A stretch of DNA of 43,628 nucleotides, from NCBI RefSeq assembly GCF_018614095.1, contig NZ_JAGGOY010000044.1:1-43628 (forward strand), written 5' to 3'. The notes under the pieces are model-generated. The model was not told the origin of the DNA. It ran no database searches and worked only from the letters and a program-made list of their open reading frames with translations. Source of the DNA: Streptomyces sp. ISL-87 (GTDB lineage Bacteria > Actinomycetota > Actinomycetes > Streptomycetales > Streptomycetaceae). Below are positions 8,203 through 17,423 of the stretch, piece by piece (within the stretch, counting starts at the first letter, position 1; every line of letters starts with the position of its first letter). Made by a program: the position numbers and the translations under genes.

Positions 8203-8997
8203 TCAGCTCTCCTTGTTCACAGTTGCCGCATCCAGAAACACCGGGCGCTCCCCACCCCCGTGCACCAGCAGGCTCGCCCCGCTCACATACCCCGCCCGGC
8301 CGGAGGCCAGGAACACCGCCGCCTCCCCCACATCGGACGGCTCCGCCAGCCTCCCCAGCGGCACGGTCGCTGCCACCGCCGCAATCCCCGCCTCGTCCCC
8401 GTAGTGCAGGTGCGACAGCTCGGTCCGCACCATGCCCAGGACCAGCGAGTTCACCCGTACCTCGGGCGCCCACTCCACGGCCATCGACCGGGCCAGGTTC
8501 TCCAGCCCCGCCTTCGCCGCCCCGTACGCCGCAGTGCCCGGCGAGGGCCGGGTCCCGCTGACGCTGCCGATCATCACCACCGAGCCCCGCGCCTCCCGCA
8601 GCCACGGGTACGCCGCCAGCGAGGCCGTCATCGGGGCCACCAGGTTCAGCTCGATGACCCGCGCGTGCCGTTCCGCCTCGCCCTCCGACTCGCCCTTACC
8701 CTCCCCCTCCCCCTCCCCCAGCCGCCGGTACGGGGTCCCGCCCGCGTTGTTCACCAGGCAGTCGAGCCGCCCGTACCGCCCCGCGACCGCCGCGAAGAAG
8801 TCCCGCACGGCAACCGGATCGCGCAGGTCCACCGCGACGAAGGCCGCCTGCCGCCCGCCCGCCTCCACCGGCTCCCGCGGCGGCCGGCGGGCGCAGACCA
8901 CGACCTCGGCGCCCGCCGCGAGGAACGAACGCGCGATCCCGGCGCCTACGCCCCGGGTCCCGCCGGTGACGACCGCGACCCTCCCGTTGAGCTCCAT
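8203..8997 (-). CDS. SDR oxidoreductase, Rv3549c-like, with acidic Gly/Glu insertion
   Basis: 264 aa. Cofactor motif TGGTRGVG (11-18), NNAG (83-86), Ser145, Tyr158 and Lys162 complete the classical SDR active site. Residues 94-109 are a Gly/Glu-rich stretch (LGEGEGEGKGESEGE) encoded by a CCCTCC-type repeat at about 8690-8715, between two standard secondary-structure elements. Most SDRs have a short loop here, so this looks like an expansion. GAGGAAGG at 9007-9014 precedes the start. Its promoter is shared divergently with echA20 and carries the KstR2-like operator. Matches Rv3549c by position. Confidence 0.82.
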   Translation of the reverse strand: MELNGRVAVVTGGTRGVGAGIARSFLAAGAEVVVCARRPPREPVEAGGRQAAFVAVDLRDPVAVRDFFAAVAGRYGRLDCLVNNAGGTPYRRLGEGEGEGKGESEGEAERHARVIELNLVAPMTASLAAYPWLREARGSVVMIGSVSGTRPSPGTAAYGAAKAGLENLARSMAVEWAPEVRVNSLVLGMVRTELSHLHYGDEAGIAAVAATVPLGRLAEPSDVGEAAVFLASGRAGYVSGASLLVHGGGERPVFLDAATVNKES

Positions 8998-9018
8998 CGG
9001 CTGCTACCTTCCTCACCT

Positions 9019-9032
9019 AACAAATGTTTGGT
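9019..9032. promoter_or_regulatory. KstR2-like operator between the SDR and echA20 operons
   Basis: AACAAATGTTTGGT with the perfect core palindrome CAAATGTTTG at 9021-9030. The KstR2 consensus known from mycobacteria is AnCAAGnnCTTGnT; this site matches 8 of its 10 fixed positions, and the two differences are symmetric. It lies 22-35 nt upstream of both divergent starts (8997 and 9054), where repressor binding would block both promoters. A close variant occurs at 25132-25145. Confidence 0.75.
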
Positions 9033-9053
9033 GGAAAGGTAGCTGATCCGCTG

Positions 9054-9808
9054 ATGGGTGTCTCCACCTCAAGCCCGGACAAGGGCATCGCACTTGTCAC
9101 AGTCGACTTCCCGCCCGTCAACGCACTGCCGGTGCAGGGCTGGTACGACCTCGCCGACGCCCTGCGCACCTCCGGCCGCGACCCCGGGACCCGGTGTGTC
9201 GTCCTCGCCGCCGAGGGCCGGGGCTTCAACGCCGGCGTCGACATCAAGGAGATGCAGCGCGACACCGGCCACGCCTCCCTCGTCGGCGCCAACCGCGGCT
9301 GCTACGAGGCGTTCGCCGCCGTGTACGAGTGCGAGGTCCCGGTCGTCGCGGCCGTGAACGGGTTCTGCCTGGGCGGCGGCATCGGGCTGGTGGGCAACGC
9401 CGACGCGATCGTCGCCTCCGACGACGCCACCTTCGGCCTGCCCGAGCTGGACCGGGGCGCCCTCGGCGCCGCCACACATCTCGCGCGGCTGGTCCCGCAG
9501 CACCTGATGCGCGCCCTCTACTACACCTCCCGCACCGCCACGGCCGCCGAACTGCACGCGCACGGCTCGGTGTGGAGGGTGGTCCCGCGTGGGGAACTGC
9601 GCGCCGCGGCCCTTGAGCTGGCGGCCGAGATCGCCCAGAAGGACGGCTACCTGATCCGGCTGGCCAAGGCGGCCATCAACGGCATCGACCCCGTCGACGT
9701 GCGCCGCAGCTACCGCTTCGAGCAGGGCTTCACCTTCGAGGCCAATCTCAGCGGGGTCGCCGACCGGGTCCGCGACACCTTCGGCACCGGAGCAAAGGCG
9801 GAATCCGC

Positions 9809-9812
<4 letters not shown>
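9054..9812 (+). CDS. echA20: EchA20-like ring hydrolase of the crotonase family
   Basis: 252 aa from ATG 9054. The upstream ATG 9024 lies inside the operator palindrome and adds residues not seen in the M. tuberculosis protein. The crotonase fold is clear. RGFNAGVDIKEMQ (56-68) and GGGIGLVGNADAIVASDDATFGLPE (107-131) include the oxyanion-hole region. Residues ANRGCYEAF and VYECEVPVVAAVNGFC closely match remembered Rv3550 (EchA20). In HIP-CoA catabolism EchA20 hydrolytically opens steroid ring D of the bicyclic CoA intermediate. It is the first gene of an operon overlapping ipdA by ATGA. GGAAAGG lies 14 nt before the ATG, so the transcript could be leaderless. Confidence 0.9.
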
Positions 9813-10704
<892 letters not shown>

Positions 10705-10708
<4 letters not shown>

Positions 10709-11487
10709 GCCCAGCGAGTACAGCCGGCACGGCGGGCACAGCCAGCACAGCGGGCACAGCGGCCACAGCCAGCCGTGCCGAATACTGCGTGATCGCCTGC
10801 GCCGAGGCCTGGCGCGACAACGGCGAGGTGCTCGCGAGCCCGATGGGCCTCATCCCCTCCTTCGGGGCCCGGCTCGCCAAGCGGACCTTCTCCCCCGATC
10901 TCCTGCTGACCGACGGCGAGGCGATGCTGGTCGGCCTCGACGGTACGGCCGAGGGCTGGCTCCCGTACCGGCGTCACCTCACCATGGTCACGGGCGGCAG
11001 GCGGCACGTGATGATGGGCGCGAGCCAGATCGACCGGTTCGGCAACCAGAACATCTCCTGCATCGGTGACTGGGAACGGCCGGCCCGCCAGCTCCTAGGG
11101 GTGCGCGGCGCACCCGTCAACACCCTCAACAACCCGGTGAGTTACTGGATCCCCAAGCACTCCGCACGGGTCTTCGTCGAGCGGGTCGACATGGTCAGCG
11201 GGGTCGGCTACGACCGGGCCGCCGAAGCCGGGGTGACCCGGTTCCACCGGCTCCCCCGGGTGGTCAGCGACCTCGGTGTCTTCGATTTCGCCGGCCCGGA
11301 CCACAGCATGCGCCTGGCCTCCTTGCACCCGGGCGTCACCGTCGAGCAGGTCCGGGCCGCCACCGGCTTCGAGCTGGCCGTGCCCGGCGAGGTCCCGTAC
11401 ACGCGCGAGCCGACGCCGCAGGAGCTGCGGCTGATCCGCGAGGTGATCGACCCCAAGGGCCTGCGCGACCGGGAAGTCCGGGTCTGA
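10705..11487 (+). CDS. ipdB: Steroid ring-C hydrolase subunit B (CoA-transferase family)
   Basis: 260 aa from the GTG at 10705, which overlaps the ipdA stop (GTGA) and follows GAGGAG. The beta-subunit core starts at about residue 24 (RAEYCVIACAEAWRDNGEVLASPMGLIP). Other family-like stretches are DLLLTDGEAMLVG, MMGASQIDRFGNQNIS, and FVERVDMVSGVGY. It pairs with IpdA to hydrolyse the ring-C intermediate. Residues 3-22 are an Ala/Gly/Thr/Ser low-complexity leader (TAGTAGTASTAGTA) built from GGCACAGC-like DNA repeats (about 10718-10775). No such extension is expected in the family, and it may be a disordered tail. Confidence 0.9.
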
Positions 11488-11491
11488 GGCG

Positions 11492-12577
11492 ATGGAGACG
11501 GCTTTCACCAAGCTGGTCGGGGTGGAGCACCCGATCGTGCAGACGGGCATGGGCTGGGTGGCCGGCCCCCGGCTGGTCTCGGCCACAGCGAACGCCGGAG
11601 CCCTCGGCATCCTGGCCTCGGCGACGATGACCGTGGACCAGCTGCGGGCGGCGGTCCAGGAGGTCAAGTCCCGTACGGACGCGCCGTTCGGGGTGAACCT
11701 GCGCGCGGACGCCGGGGACGCGGCCGAGCGGGTGCGGCTGATCATTGACGAGGGCGTGCGCGTCGCGTCCTTCGCGCTCGCGCCGTCCAAGGAGCTCATC
11801 GCGCGGCTCAAGGACGCGGGCGTGGTCGTCATCCCCTCCATCGGGGCCCGGCGGCACGCCGAGAAGGTCGCCGCCTGGGGAGCGGACGCGGTGATCGTGC
11901 AGGGCGGCGAGGGCGGCGGGCACACCGGGGACGTGGCCACGACGGTGCTGCTGCCGCAGGTGGTGGACGCCGTGGACATCCCGGTGATCGCGGCGGGCGG
12001 CTTCGGCGACGGCCGCGGCCTGGTCGCCGCGCTCTCCTACGGCGCCGCGGGCATCGCGATGGGCACCCGTTTCCTGCTGACCTCCGACTCCACCGTCCCG
12101 GACGCGGTGAAGGCCGAGTACCTGAAGGCCACCGTCAAGGACGTCACCGTCACGACGGCGGTGGACGGGCTGCCGCACCGGATGCTCCGCAGCGCGCTGG
12201 TGGACTCCCTGGAGCGGGCGGGCCGCACCGGGGCACTGGTCCGGGCGGTCCGGCACGCGGCCGGTTTCAAGAAGCTCTCCGGGCTGACCTGGCAGCGGAT
12301 GGTCCGGGACGGCCTCGCGATGAAGCACGGCAAGGACCTGTCCTGGAGCCAGGTCCTGCTCGCCGCGAACACCCCCATGCTCCTCAAGGCGTCCATGGTC
12401 GAGGGCCGTACGGATCTCGGCGTCATGGCATCAGGCCAGGTCGCGGGCGTGATCGACGATCTTCCGTCGTGTGCGGAGCTCGTCACCCGCGTGATGGCCG
12501 AGGCATACACCGTGCTGGAGCGCCTGCACGGCATCCACCCCCCGCACCCGCTCGGCACCCTGCCACCACCAGGGTGA
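11492..12577 (+). CDS. ipdC: IpdC, FMN-dependent nitronate-monooxygenase-like reductase of HIP catabolism
   Basis: 361 aa TIM barrel of the nitronate monooxygenase/2-nitropropane dioxygenase family. Flavin- and phosphate-binding motifs are visible: QTGMGWVAG near the N-terminus, VIVQGGEGGGHTG, VIAAGGFGDGRGLVAAL and GAAGIAMGTRFLLT. In M. tuberculosis and rhodococci IpdC (Rv3553) follows IpdAB and acts on a bicyclic CoA intermediate (a double-bond reduction step) before ring opening, despite its similarity to nitronate monooxygenases. Here it is 4 nt after ipdB with GAGG next to its ATG, so it is clearly co-transcribed. No N-terminal expansion is seen in this member. Confidence 0.88.
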   Translation: METAFTKLVGVEHPIVQTGMGWVAGPRLVSATANAGALGILASATMTVDQLRAAVQEVKSRTDAPFGVNLRADAGDAAERVRLIIDEGVRVASFALAPSKELIARLKDAGVVVIPSIGARRHAEKVAAWGADAVIVQGGEGGGHTGDVATTVLLPQVVDAVDIPVIAAGGFGDGRGLVAALSYGAAGIAMGTRFLLTSDSTVPDAVKAEYLKATVKDVTVTTAVDGLPHRMLRSALVDSLERAGRTGALVRAVRHAAGFKKLSGLTWQRMVRDGLAMKHGKDLSWSQVLLAANTPMLLKASMVEGRTDLGVMASGQVAGVIDDLPSCAELVTRVMAEAYTVLERLHGIHPPHPLGTLPPPG

Positions 12578-12608
12578 TCCCCCTTCTCCGCTACGGGAGT
12601 TGCCACAC

Positions 12609-13544
12609 ATGAGCCGTGCCCGACTCCGCCTGGCGACCGCGGTGCTCGCCTCCGCCCTCGCCATCGGGACTCTGCCCGCAGCCGCGTACGCCGCGCCGGC
12701 GGCCGGTGCCTCCGCCAGGCACCACAGGTACCAGCAGCAGGCGGCGGAAACGATTCGCCAGATCCCCCTCCAGGGCGCGGTCAACTTCCGCGACCTGGGC
12801 GGCTACCGCACCTACACCGGCGGTCAGGTCCGCCAGGGGCTGGTCTACCGCTCCGACGCACTGAGCAAGCTGACCGCCGCGGACATCACCACCGTCTCCG
12901 GTCTGGGCCTCACGAAGGTCGTCGATTTCCGCATCCCGATGGAGCTCCAGTACGACGGCGCCGACCGGCTGCCCGCTGGGCTCACCCCCACCTCCCGCCC
13001 GGTCAGCGACCTCGGCCTCTACGGGACCCTGGTCGGCGCGATCGCCAGCGGCGACCCCGTCAAGCAGGAGCAGATGCTCGGCGGCGGCCGCGCCGAGGCC
13101 TACATGCGCGACATCTACCGCACCTTCGTGACCAGCCCCGAGAACCGGGCGCAGTTCGCGACGACCCTGCGGGAGATCGCGGACGGCACCCAGGGCCCGG
13201 TCCTGTACCACTGCACCTCGGGCAAGGACCGTACGGGCTGGATGAGTTACCTGCTGCTGCGCGCCCTGGCGGTCCCCGAGGACGCGGCCGGGCGGGACTA
13301 CCTGGCGTCGAACACCTTCCGCGCCACCTACGACGCCCAGGTGCGGGCGGGCCTGAAGCAGTCCGGCCGGATGCAGAACCCGGACCTGCTGATCCCGCTC
13401 CAGGAGGTCCGCCAGGACTACCTGGACGCCGCGACCGCCCAGCTGGAGGCCGACTACGGAAGCTTCTACGGCTACCTGACGGACGGCCTCGGCCTGGACC
13501 TGCGGACCTTGGCGAAGCTCCAGGTCAAGCTGGTCGTCGGCTAG
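12609..13544 (+). CDS. Secreted protein tyrosine phosphatase, PtpB-like
   Basis: 311 aa, Tyr_phosphatase3 family. Residues 1-29 form a signal peptide (basic start, hydrophobic stretch, AAAYA|AP cleavage). The P-loop HCTSGKDRTG holds Cys202, Asp207 and Arg208, the arrangement seen in M. tuberculosis PtpB-type phosphatases that act on phosphotyrosine, phosphoserine/threonine and phosphoinositides. An upstream NFRDLGGY motif (59-66) is the family hallmark. GGGAG precedes the ATG by 9 nt. It starts 31 nt after ipdC with no visible terminator between, so the catabolic operon probably reads into it. A strong hairpin follows at 13570. Confidence 0.88.
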   Translation: MSRARLRLATAVLASALAIGTLPAAAYAAPAAGASARHHRYQQQAAETIRQIPLQGAVNFRDLGGYRTYTGGQVRQGLVYRSDALSKLTAADITTVSGLGLTKVVDFRIPMELQYDGADRLPAGLTPTSRPVSDLGLYGTLVGAIASGDPVKQEQMLGGGRAEAYMRDIYRTFVTSPENRAQFATTLREIADGTQGPVLYHCTSGKDRTGWMSYLLLRALAVPEDAAGRDYLASNTFRATYDAQVRAGLKQSGRMQNPDLLIPLQEVRQDYLDAATAQLEADYGSFYGYLTDGLGLDLRTLAKLQVKLVVG

Positions 13545-13569
13545 CGGCCCGGCCCGGCCCGCGACAGCA

Positions 13570-13610
13570 GTACGCCGGGCAGCGCGGGGTGCTTGCGCTG
13601 CCCGGCGTAC
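13570..13610 (+). terminator. Terminator after the phosphatase gene
   Basis: A perfect 16-bp stem (GTACGCCGGGCAGCGC / GCGCTGCCCGGCGTAC) with a 9-nt loop, 25 nt after the phosphatase stop. It is among the strongest hairpins in the window and likely ends the echA20-ipdABC-phosphatase transcript. Confidence 0.85.
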
Positions 13611-13683
13611 CGGGGCTTCGGGTGGTCGGCTGGGGGTCCGGCCGACTGGTCGACTGGGGGGCCGGTCGTCGGGTGGACTGGTC

Positions 13684-13713
13684 GTCTGGCCGTCTGGCCG
13701 TCTGGCCGTCTGG
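13684..13713. repeat. 8-bp tandem repeat (GTCTGGCC)
   Basis: GTCTGGCC occurs about 3.5 times in a row, preceded by degenerate GGTCGxCTGG copies from about 13625. It lies just past the end of the helicase gene (minus strand stop at 13735) in the space between convergent genes. Confidence 0.75.
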
Positions 13714-13734
13714 GCCGATCAGCCAGCTACGCGG

Positions 13735-15423
13735 TCAGGAGCTGGCGCGCCCAGCCGCCGGACGGCCGCCACCGGAGCGGCGGCGAGCACCCACCGGAGC
13801 GCCGCCGGAGCGGGCTCCGCCCTGGCCGCCGCCCTGGCCGCGGGTGCCGCCCTGGCCACCCTGGCCGCGGGAGCCGGACTGGCCCGCGCCGCCCTGGCCG
13901 CCCTGGCCGCCTGCGGAGCGGGCCCGGCGCGGCCGGCCCTCGCCCGCGCCGGCCGACGTACCGGCGCCCTGGGCGCCGCCCGCGCCACCCGAACCGCCAC
14001 CGGAGCGGCGACGGCCGCCGGAGGCGGAACTGGAGCGGCCGCTGCCGTTGCGCGGATTCGGCGGGGTGGGCTGCGGCACGTCCAGCACCACCGGGATGCC
14101 CGAGGGCTCCTTGGCGCCGGTCAGCCGGGACAGCTCCTCGTCCGAGGACTTGATCTGCGCGGTGCGCGGGGAGATCCCGGCGTCCGACATCAGACGGGAC
14201 ATGTCCCGCTTCTGGTCGGGCAGCACCAGGGTGACCACGCTGCCGGACTCGCCGGCGCGGGCGGTACGGCCGCCACGGTGCAGGTAGTCCTTGTGGTCGG
14301 TGGGCGGGTCCACGTTCACGACAAGGTCAAGATCGTCGATGTGGATGCCGCGGGCGGCCACGTTGGTGGCGACCAGCGCGGTGACCTCGCCCGTCTTGAA
14401 CCAGTCCAGGGTCCGGTTGCGCTGCGGCTGGGAGCGCCCGCCGTGCAGACCGGAGGCGCGGACGCCGTCCGCCAGGAGCTTCTTGACCATGCGGTCGACC
14501 GCGCGCTTGGTGTCGACGAACATGATCACCCGGCCGTCGCGAGCGGCTATACGCGTCGCCACGGCCTTCTTGTCGGTCTCGTCCATGACGTACAGGACGT
14601 GGTGCTCCATGGTGGTGACCGCGCCGGCCGACGGGTCGACGGAGTGGCCGACCGGGTCGTGCAGGAACATCTTGACGAGCTTGTCGATGTTCTTGTCGAG
14701 CGTCGCCGAGAACAGCATGGTCTGGCCGTCGGCCCTGACCTGCTTGAGCAGCGCGGTGACCTGCGGCATGAAGCCCATGTCGGTCATCTGGTCGGCCTCG
14801 TCGAGGACCGTGATGGCCACGTCGTCGAGGATCGCGTCGCCGCGGTCGATCAGGTCCTTCAGGCGGCCGGGGGTGGCCACGAGCACCTCGGCGCCGCGGC
14901 GCAGCGCGCCGGACTGCCGGTTGATCGACATGCCGCCGACGACGGTCGCGATGCGCAGGTTGACTGCCGTGGCGTACGGGGCCAGGGCGTCGGTGACCTG
15001 CTGCGCGAGCTCGCGGGTCGGTACGAGGACCAGCGCGAGCGGCGCCTTCGGCTGCGCGCGGTGGCCGGCGGTGCGGGCCAGCAGCGCCAGGCCGAAGGCC
15101 AGCGTCTTGCCGGAGCCGGTACGGCCGCGGCCGAGCAGGTCACGGCCGGCGAGCGAGTTCGGCAGCGTGGCGGCCTGGATGGGGAACGGCTCCGTCACGC
15201 CCTGGGCGGCGAGGGTCTTCAGCAGCGCCTCGGGCATGTCCATGTCGCCGAACGCGTCCACCGGCGGCAGGGCCGGGGTCAGCGGTTCGGGCATGGTGAA
15301 TTCTTGCGGCCGGGCAACGGGGGCGGACTTCTGCCGTCCCGCGCCAGCCTTCGGACGTCCCTGGGCCGCACCTCGACCCCGGGTGGGGCGGCGGCTGGGT
15401 CGTGCGGAGCTGGAGCTGGTCAT
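13735..15423 (-). CDS. DEAD-box RNA helicase with Gly/Arg/Gln-rich tail
   Basis: 562 aa from ATG 15423, preceded by GGAGGG. A basic N-terminal extension of about 45 residues leads to a Q-motif (FPIQAATLP), Walker A GRTGSGKT (100-107), PTREL, TPGR, DEAD (208-211), SAT (239-241) and, in the second RecA domain, the HRGGRTARAG motif VI. Residues about 455-562 are a disordered tail rich in Gly, Gln, Arg and Ser with GGQGG repeats, typical of RNA-binding tails of RhlE/CsdA-like helicases. It unwinds structured RNA in the cytoplasm, probably in ribosome assembly or cold adaptation. It lies directly downstream of a cold-shock protein gene on the same strand, separated by a strong terminator. Confidence 0.92.
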   Translation of the reverse strand: MTSSSSARPSRRPTRGRGAAQGRPKAGAGRQKSAPVARPQEFTMPEPLTPALPPVDAFGDMDMPEALLKTLAAQGVTEPFPIQAATLPNSLAGRDLLGRGRTGSGKTLAFGLALLARTAGHRAQPKAPLALVLVPTRELAQQVTDALAPYATAVNLRIATVVGGMSINRQSGALRRGAEVLVATPGRLKDLIDRGDAILDDVAITVLDEADQMTDMGFMPQVTALLKQVRADGQTMLFSATLDKNIDKLVKMFLHDPVGHSVDPSAGAVTTMEHHVLYVMDETDKKAVATRIAARDGRVIMFVDTKRAVDRMVKKLLADGVRASGLHGGRSQPQRNRTLDWFKTGEVTALVATNVAARGIHIDDLDLVVNVDPPTDHKDYLHRGGRTARAGESGSVVTLVLPDQKRDMSRLMSDAGISPRTAQIKSSDEELSRLTGAKEPSGIPVVLDVPQPTPPNPRNGSGRSSSASGGRRRSGGGSGGAGGAQGAGTSAGAGEGRPRRARSAGGQGGQGGAGQSGSRGQGGQGGTRGQGGGQGGARSGGAPVGARRRSGGGRPAAGRASS

Positions 15424-15498
15424 GCGGAAATGCCCTCCTGAAACCGGCAGGTACAACAAGGTCGAACGAGGTCGAAACGAGGTCGAAACAGCAGACAA

Positions 15499-15532
15499 GC
15501 CGGGGTCCGCACCTCACGGTGCGGACCCCGGC
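15499..15532 (-). terminator. Terminator of the cold-shock gene
   Basis: A perfect 15-bp stem (GCCGGGGTCCGCACC / GGTGCGGACCCCGGC) with a TCAC loop, 13 nt beyond the csp stop. Between it and the helicase start are three GGTCGAA repeats (about 15461-15487). Confidence 0.88.
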
Positions 15533-15544
15533 AAGCTGAAATAC

Positions 15545-15751
15545 TTAGTTGGCGGGGAGGATGTTCTCCGCCTGGGGGCCCTTCTGGCCCTGGGTCACGT
15601 CGAAGGACACGCGCTGGCCCTCCTGGAGCTCACGGAAGCCCTGGGTGGCGATGTTCGAGTAGTGGGCGAACACGTCCGGGCCGCCACCGTCCTGCTCGAT
15701 GAAGCCGAAGCCCTTTTCCGAGTTGAACCACTTCACGGTGCCAAGTGCCAT
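15545..15751 (-). CDS. Cold-shock domain protein, CspA family
   Basis: 68 aa, a full-length cold-shock domain. The RNA-binding motifs RNP1 (KGFGFIEQ) and RNP2 (VFAHYS) are intact, as is the terminal PQAENI segment. It binds single-stranded RNA/DNA and melts secondary structure. GGAGA lies 6 nt before the ATG. A promoter-like sequence and a structured leader of about 85 nt lie upstream. Actinobacterial genomes carry several such paralogs, so no specific symbol is given. Confidence 0.95.
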   Translation of the reverse strand: MALGTVKWFNSEKGFGFIEQDGGGPDVFAHYSNIATQGFRELQEGQRVSFDVTQGQKGPQAENILPAN

Positions 15752-15785
15752 TTTGAATCTCCTGAATAGGCGGCAAGGGCCCCAT

Positions 15786-15871
15786 CCGGAGATTCCGGTA
15801 AAAACAATTAAAGCGCCTGTCGGAGCAATCCCGTCAGGCGCACATAAAGTTCATGGGTACCACAACTGCAA
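15786..15871 (-). promoter_or_regulatory. Promoter and structured leader of the cold-shock gene
   Basis: On the minus strand TTGCAG (15871-15866) and TTTATG (15848-15843) are spaced by 17 nt, a reasonable vegetative promoter. The transcript would carry about 85 nt of leader containing a hairpin at 15813-15841 (GCGCCTG/CAGGCGC plus CGG/CCG after a T-T mismatch) and a small one at 15786-15798 (CCGGA/TCCGG). Structured leaders are common in cold-shock mRNAs. This is a prediction only. The rest of 15872-16100 holds no supported gene. Confidence 0.45.
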
Positions 15872-16100
15872 CGCCTCTAAGCTAGCACACGAAGGCCGGA
15901 CGTGTCCTACGCGCGTGTGTGACCTCCGTCCTGGACGCCAGCCTGGATGCCAGGACACCCGGGGGGAGACCGGGAATTTGGCCCTGCGGCGTACCGCCTC
16001 GGGTCCATCCGCGGGGCCATCCGGGGGCCGCCCGCCTCCACCGGATGGGGGAGGCGACTCGGCCTGGCGGGCGACGCACGGGACGCCGCCGCTCCCGAGG

Positions 16101-16148
16101 ATCGAGGGGTACCGCAAGGAACCGGGCAAGAAACCGGGTCCCCTCGAT
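16101..16148 (+). promoter_or_regulatory. Leader hairpin upstream of the secreted-protein gene
   Basis: ATCGAGGGG (16101-16109) and CCCCTCGAT (16140-16148) form a 9-bp stem around a loop with an AACCGGG direct repeat. It ends 17 nt before the ATG at 16166, just ahead of the GGAG ribosome binding site. It could be a 5' leader structure or an upstream terminator remnant. Confidence 0.4.
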
Positions 16149-16165
16149 TCGATCGGAGCATTGCC

Positions 16166-16801
16166 ATGCGACACCAGAAGACGTTTGCCATGCGGCACAA
16201 GAAGACGGTTCGGATCGCCACCTTCCTCGTCCTGGCCACCGTCATGACCGCCACGGCGGCCGGCGGGGCGTCCGCGACCCCGCCGCCGCCGACGGCCCCG
16301 CCGGTGGAGACCACCGCCCAGATGGAGACCACCGCCCACATCAAAGGCTCGGCGCATCTGGAGTACCCCGTCGTCGCCGACGACATCCAGGTCACCGTCG
16401 ATGCCCGCGCCACCTTCACCAAGGACAGCCCGTGGTTTCCCGTGAGGTCCGAGGGCACCCTTCGGCTCTCCCACACGATGGTCCGGCCGGACGGGTCGTC
16501 GCGGACCTACTGGGCCGACATGGAGGTCGACTGCATGACCAAGGGCGGGCCCAACGCGACGGTGACCGGCCGGATCGTGGCCGCCAGCAACAACCCGAAG
16601 GACGCCAATTATCCCGAGGACCCGTTCCAGAAGATGCTGAAGGACCACGTCCGCATGGGCATGAGCTTCTACGTCGCCGGCAAGGGCGTCGGCCCGTCGC
16701 GCGTCGGGCTGTCCGGAGCGGCGGACATGACCCTGTCGAAGTGCATGGCTCCGGCGCCGTACGACAAGGTCCTCAAGGGGGGCTTCAGTCTGCAGTCTTG
16801 A
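16166..16801 (+). CDS. Secreted protein of unknown function
   Basis: 211 aa. GGAG precedes ATG 16166 by 7 nt. Residues 1-37 are a signal peptide with a basic N-region that contains a duplication (MRHQKTFAMRHKKT, encoded by repeated ATGCGxCAC..AAGAAGAC), hydrophobic FLVLATVMTATAAGG and a likely cleavage after ASA. A short Pro/Thr-rich stretch follows, then a beta-rich globular domain with two cysteines (in VDCMTK and LSKCMAP) that may form a disulfide. The second in-frame ATG (residue 9) is an alternative start. No known motif is recognised. Just after the stop, a 15-nt sequence GCTGCCGTCTGACCC occurs twice (16821 and 16837). Confidence 0.72.
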   Translation: MRHQKTFAMRHKKTVRIATFLVLATVMTATAAGGASATPPPPTAPPVETTAQMETTAHIKGSAHLEYPVVADDIQVTVDARATFTKDSPWFPVRSEGTLRLSHTMVRPDGSSRTYWADMEVDCMTKGGPNATVTGRIVAASNNPKDANYPEDPFQKMLKDHVRMGMSFYVAGKGVGPSRVGLSGAADMTLSKCMAPAPYDKVLKGGFSLQS

Positions 16802-16864
16802 TCTGCTGTCGCGTGACCCCGCTGCCGTCTGACCCGGCTGCCGTCTGACCCCGCTGAACCGCCG

Positions 16865-17305
16865 TCACAGGCAGGCCCACACCGTCTTTCCCGGATGCCC
16901 CGGCGGCCGGGGCCGTACTCCCCACTCCCGGGCCACGGCCTCTACGAGCTGCAGCCCGCGCCCGCCCTCCGCCGACCAGCGACCGGCGGGCGCGAGCCCC
17001 TCCGGCGGCGTCTTCTCGCCGCGCGCATCACTGACTTCGACCAGGACCCGCCGGCCGTCGTAGCGGAGCCCGAGTTCGAAATCCCGCCCGGGTACGAGCC
17101 CGTGCAGGACGGCATTGGCGGCCAGCTCTCCCACGACGAGCTCCGCGTCCTCGGCGAGGGCGCAGCCGTACGGAATCCCCCAGGCGGCCAGCTGCACCCC
17201 GGCGAGCCGCCGGGCGAGCCGGGCCCCGCGCGGGGTGGCGCTAAGGCGCTGCCGGAACTCGTAGCTCTCGGCCTCGGGTGCAATGTCACTGATTTCGGTC
17301 GTCAC
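16865..17305 (-). CDS. ATP-binding anti-sigma-factor-type kinase domain protein (RsbW-like)
   Basis: 146 aa, HATPase_c_2 family. The N-box (ELVVGELAANAVLHG), a D-rich loop (VEVSDARGEKTP) and a G-box-like GGRGLQLVEAVAREWGV are visible. Such Streptomyces proteins resemble anti-sigma kinases but are often single-domain regulators next to XRE/DUF397 pairs, as here. GTG at 17305 is the likely start. It is divergent from the XRE gene with a promoter region of about 118 nt between. Function is regulatory, partner unknown. Confidence 0.85.
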   Translation of the reverse strand: MTTEISDIAPEAESYEFRQRLSATPRGARLARRLAGVQLAAWGIPYGCALAEDAELVVGELAANAVLHGLVPGRDFELGLRYDGRRVLVEVSDARGEKTPPEGLAPAGRWSAEGGRGLQLVEAVAREWGVRPRPPGHPGKTVWACL

Positions 17306-17423
17306 CTCACCGAGCGTGTCCGGTTCGCCGTACGCTTGCCAGAGGCGGCGGCGCTACGGCGGACTCCCGTAGGAGCGACGCCTGCCGCGTGTACGGCCCG
17401 TACGGACGAGGGCGGTTCAGCCT

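Noticed and set aside
9024..9053. ATG 9024 as the echA20 start
   Set aside because: It lies inside the operator palindrome, has no ribosome binding site and adds residues not matching the family; ATG 9054 aligns with the known N-terminus.
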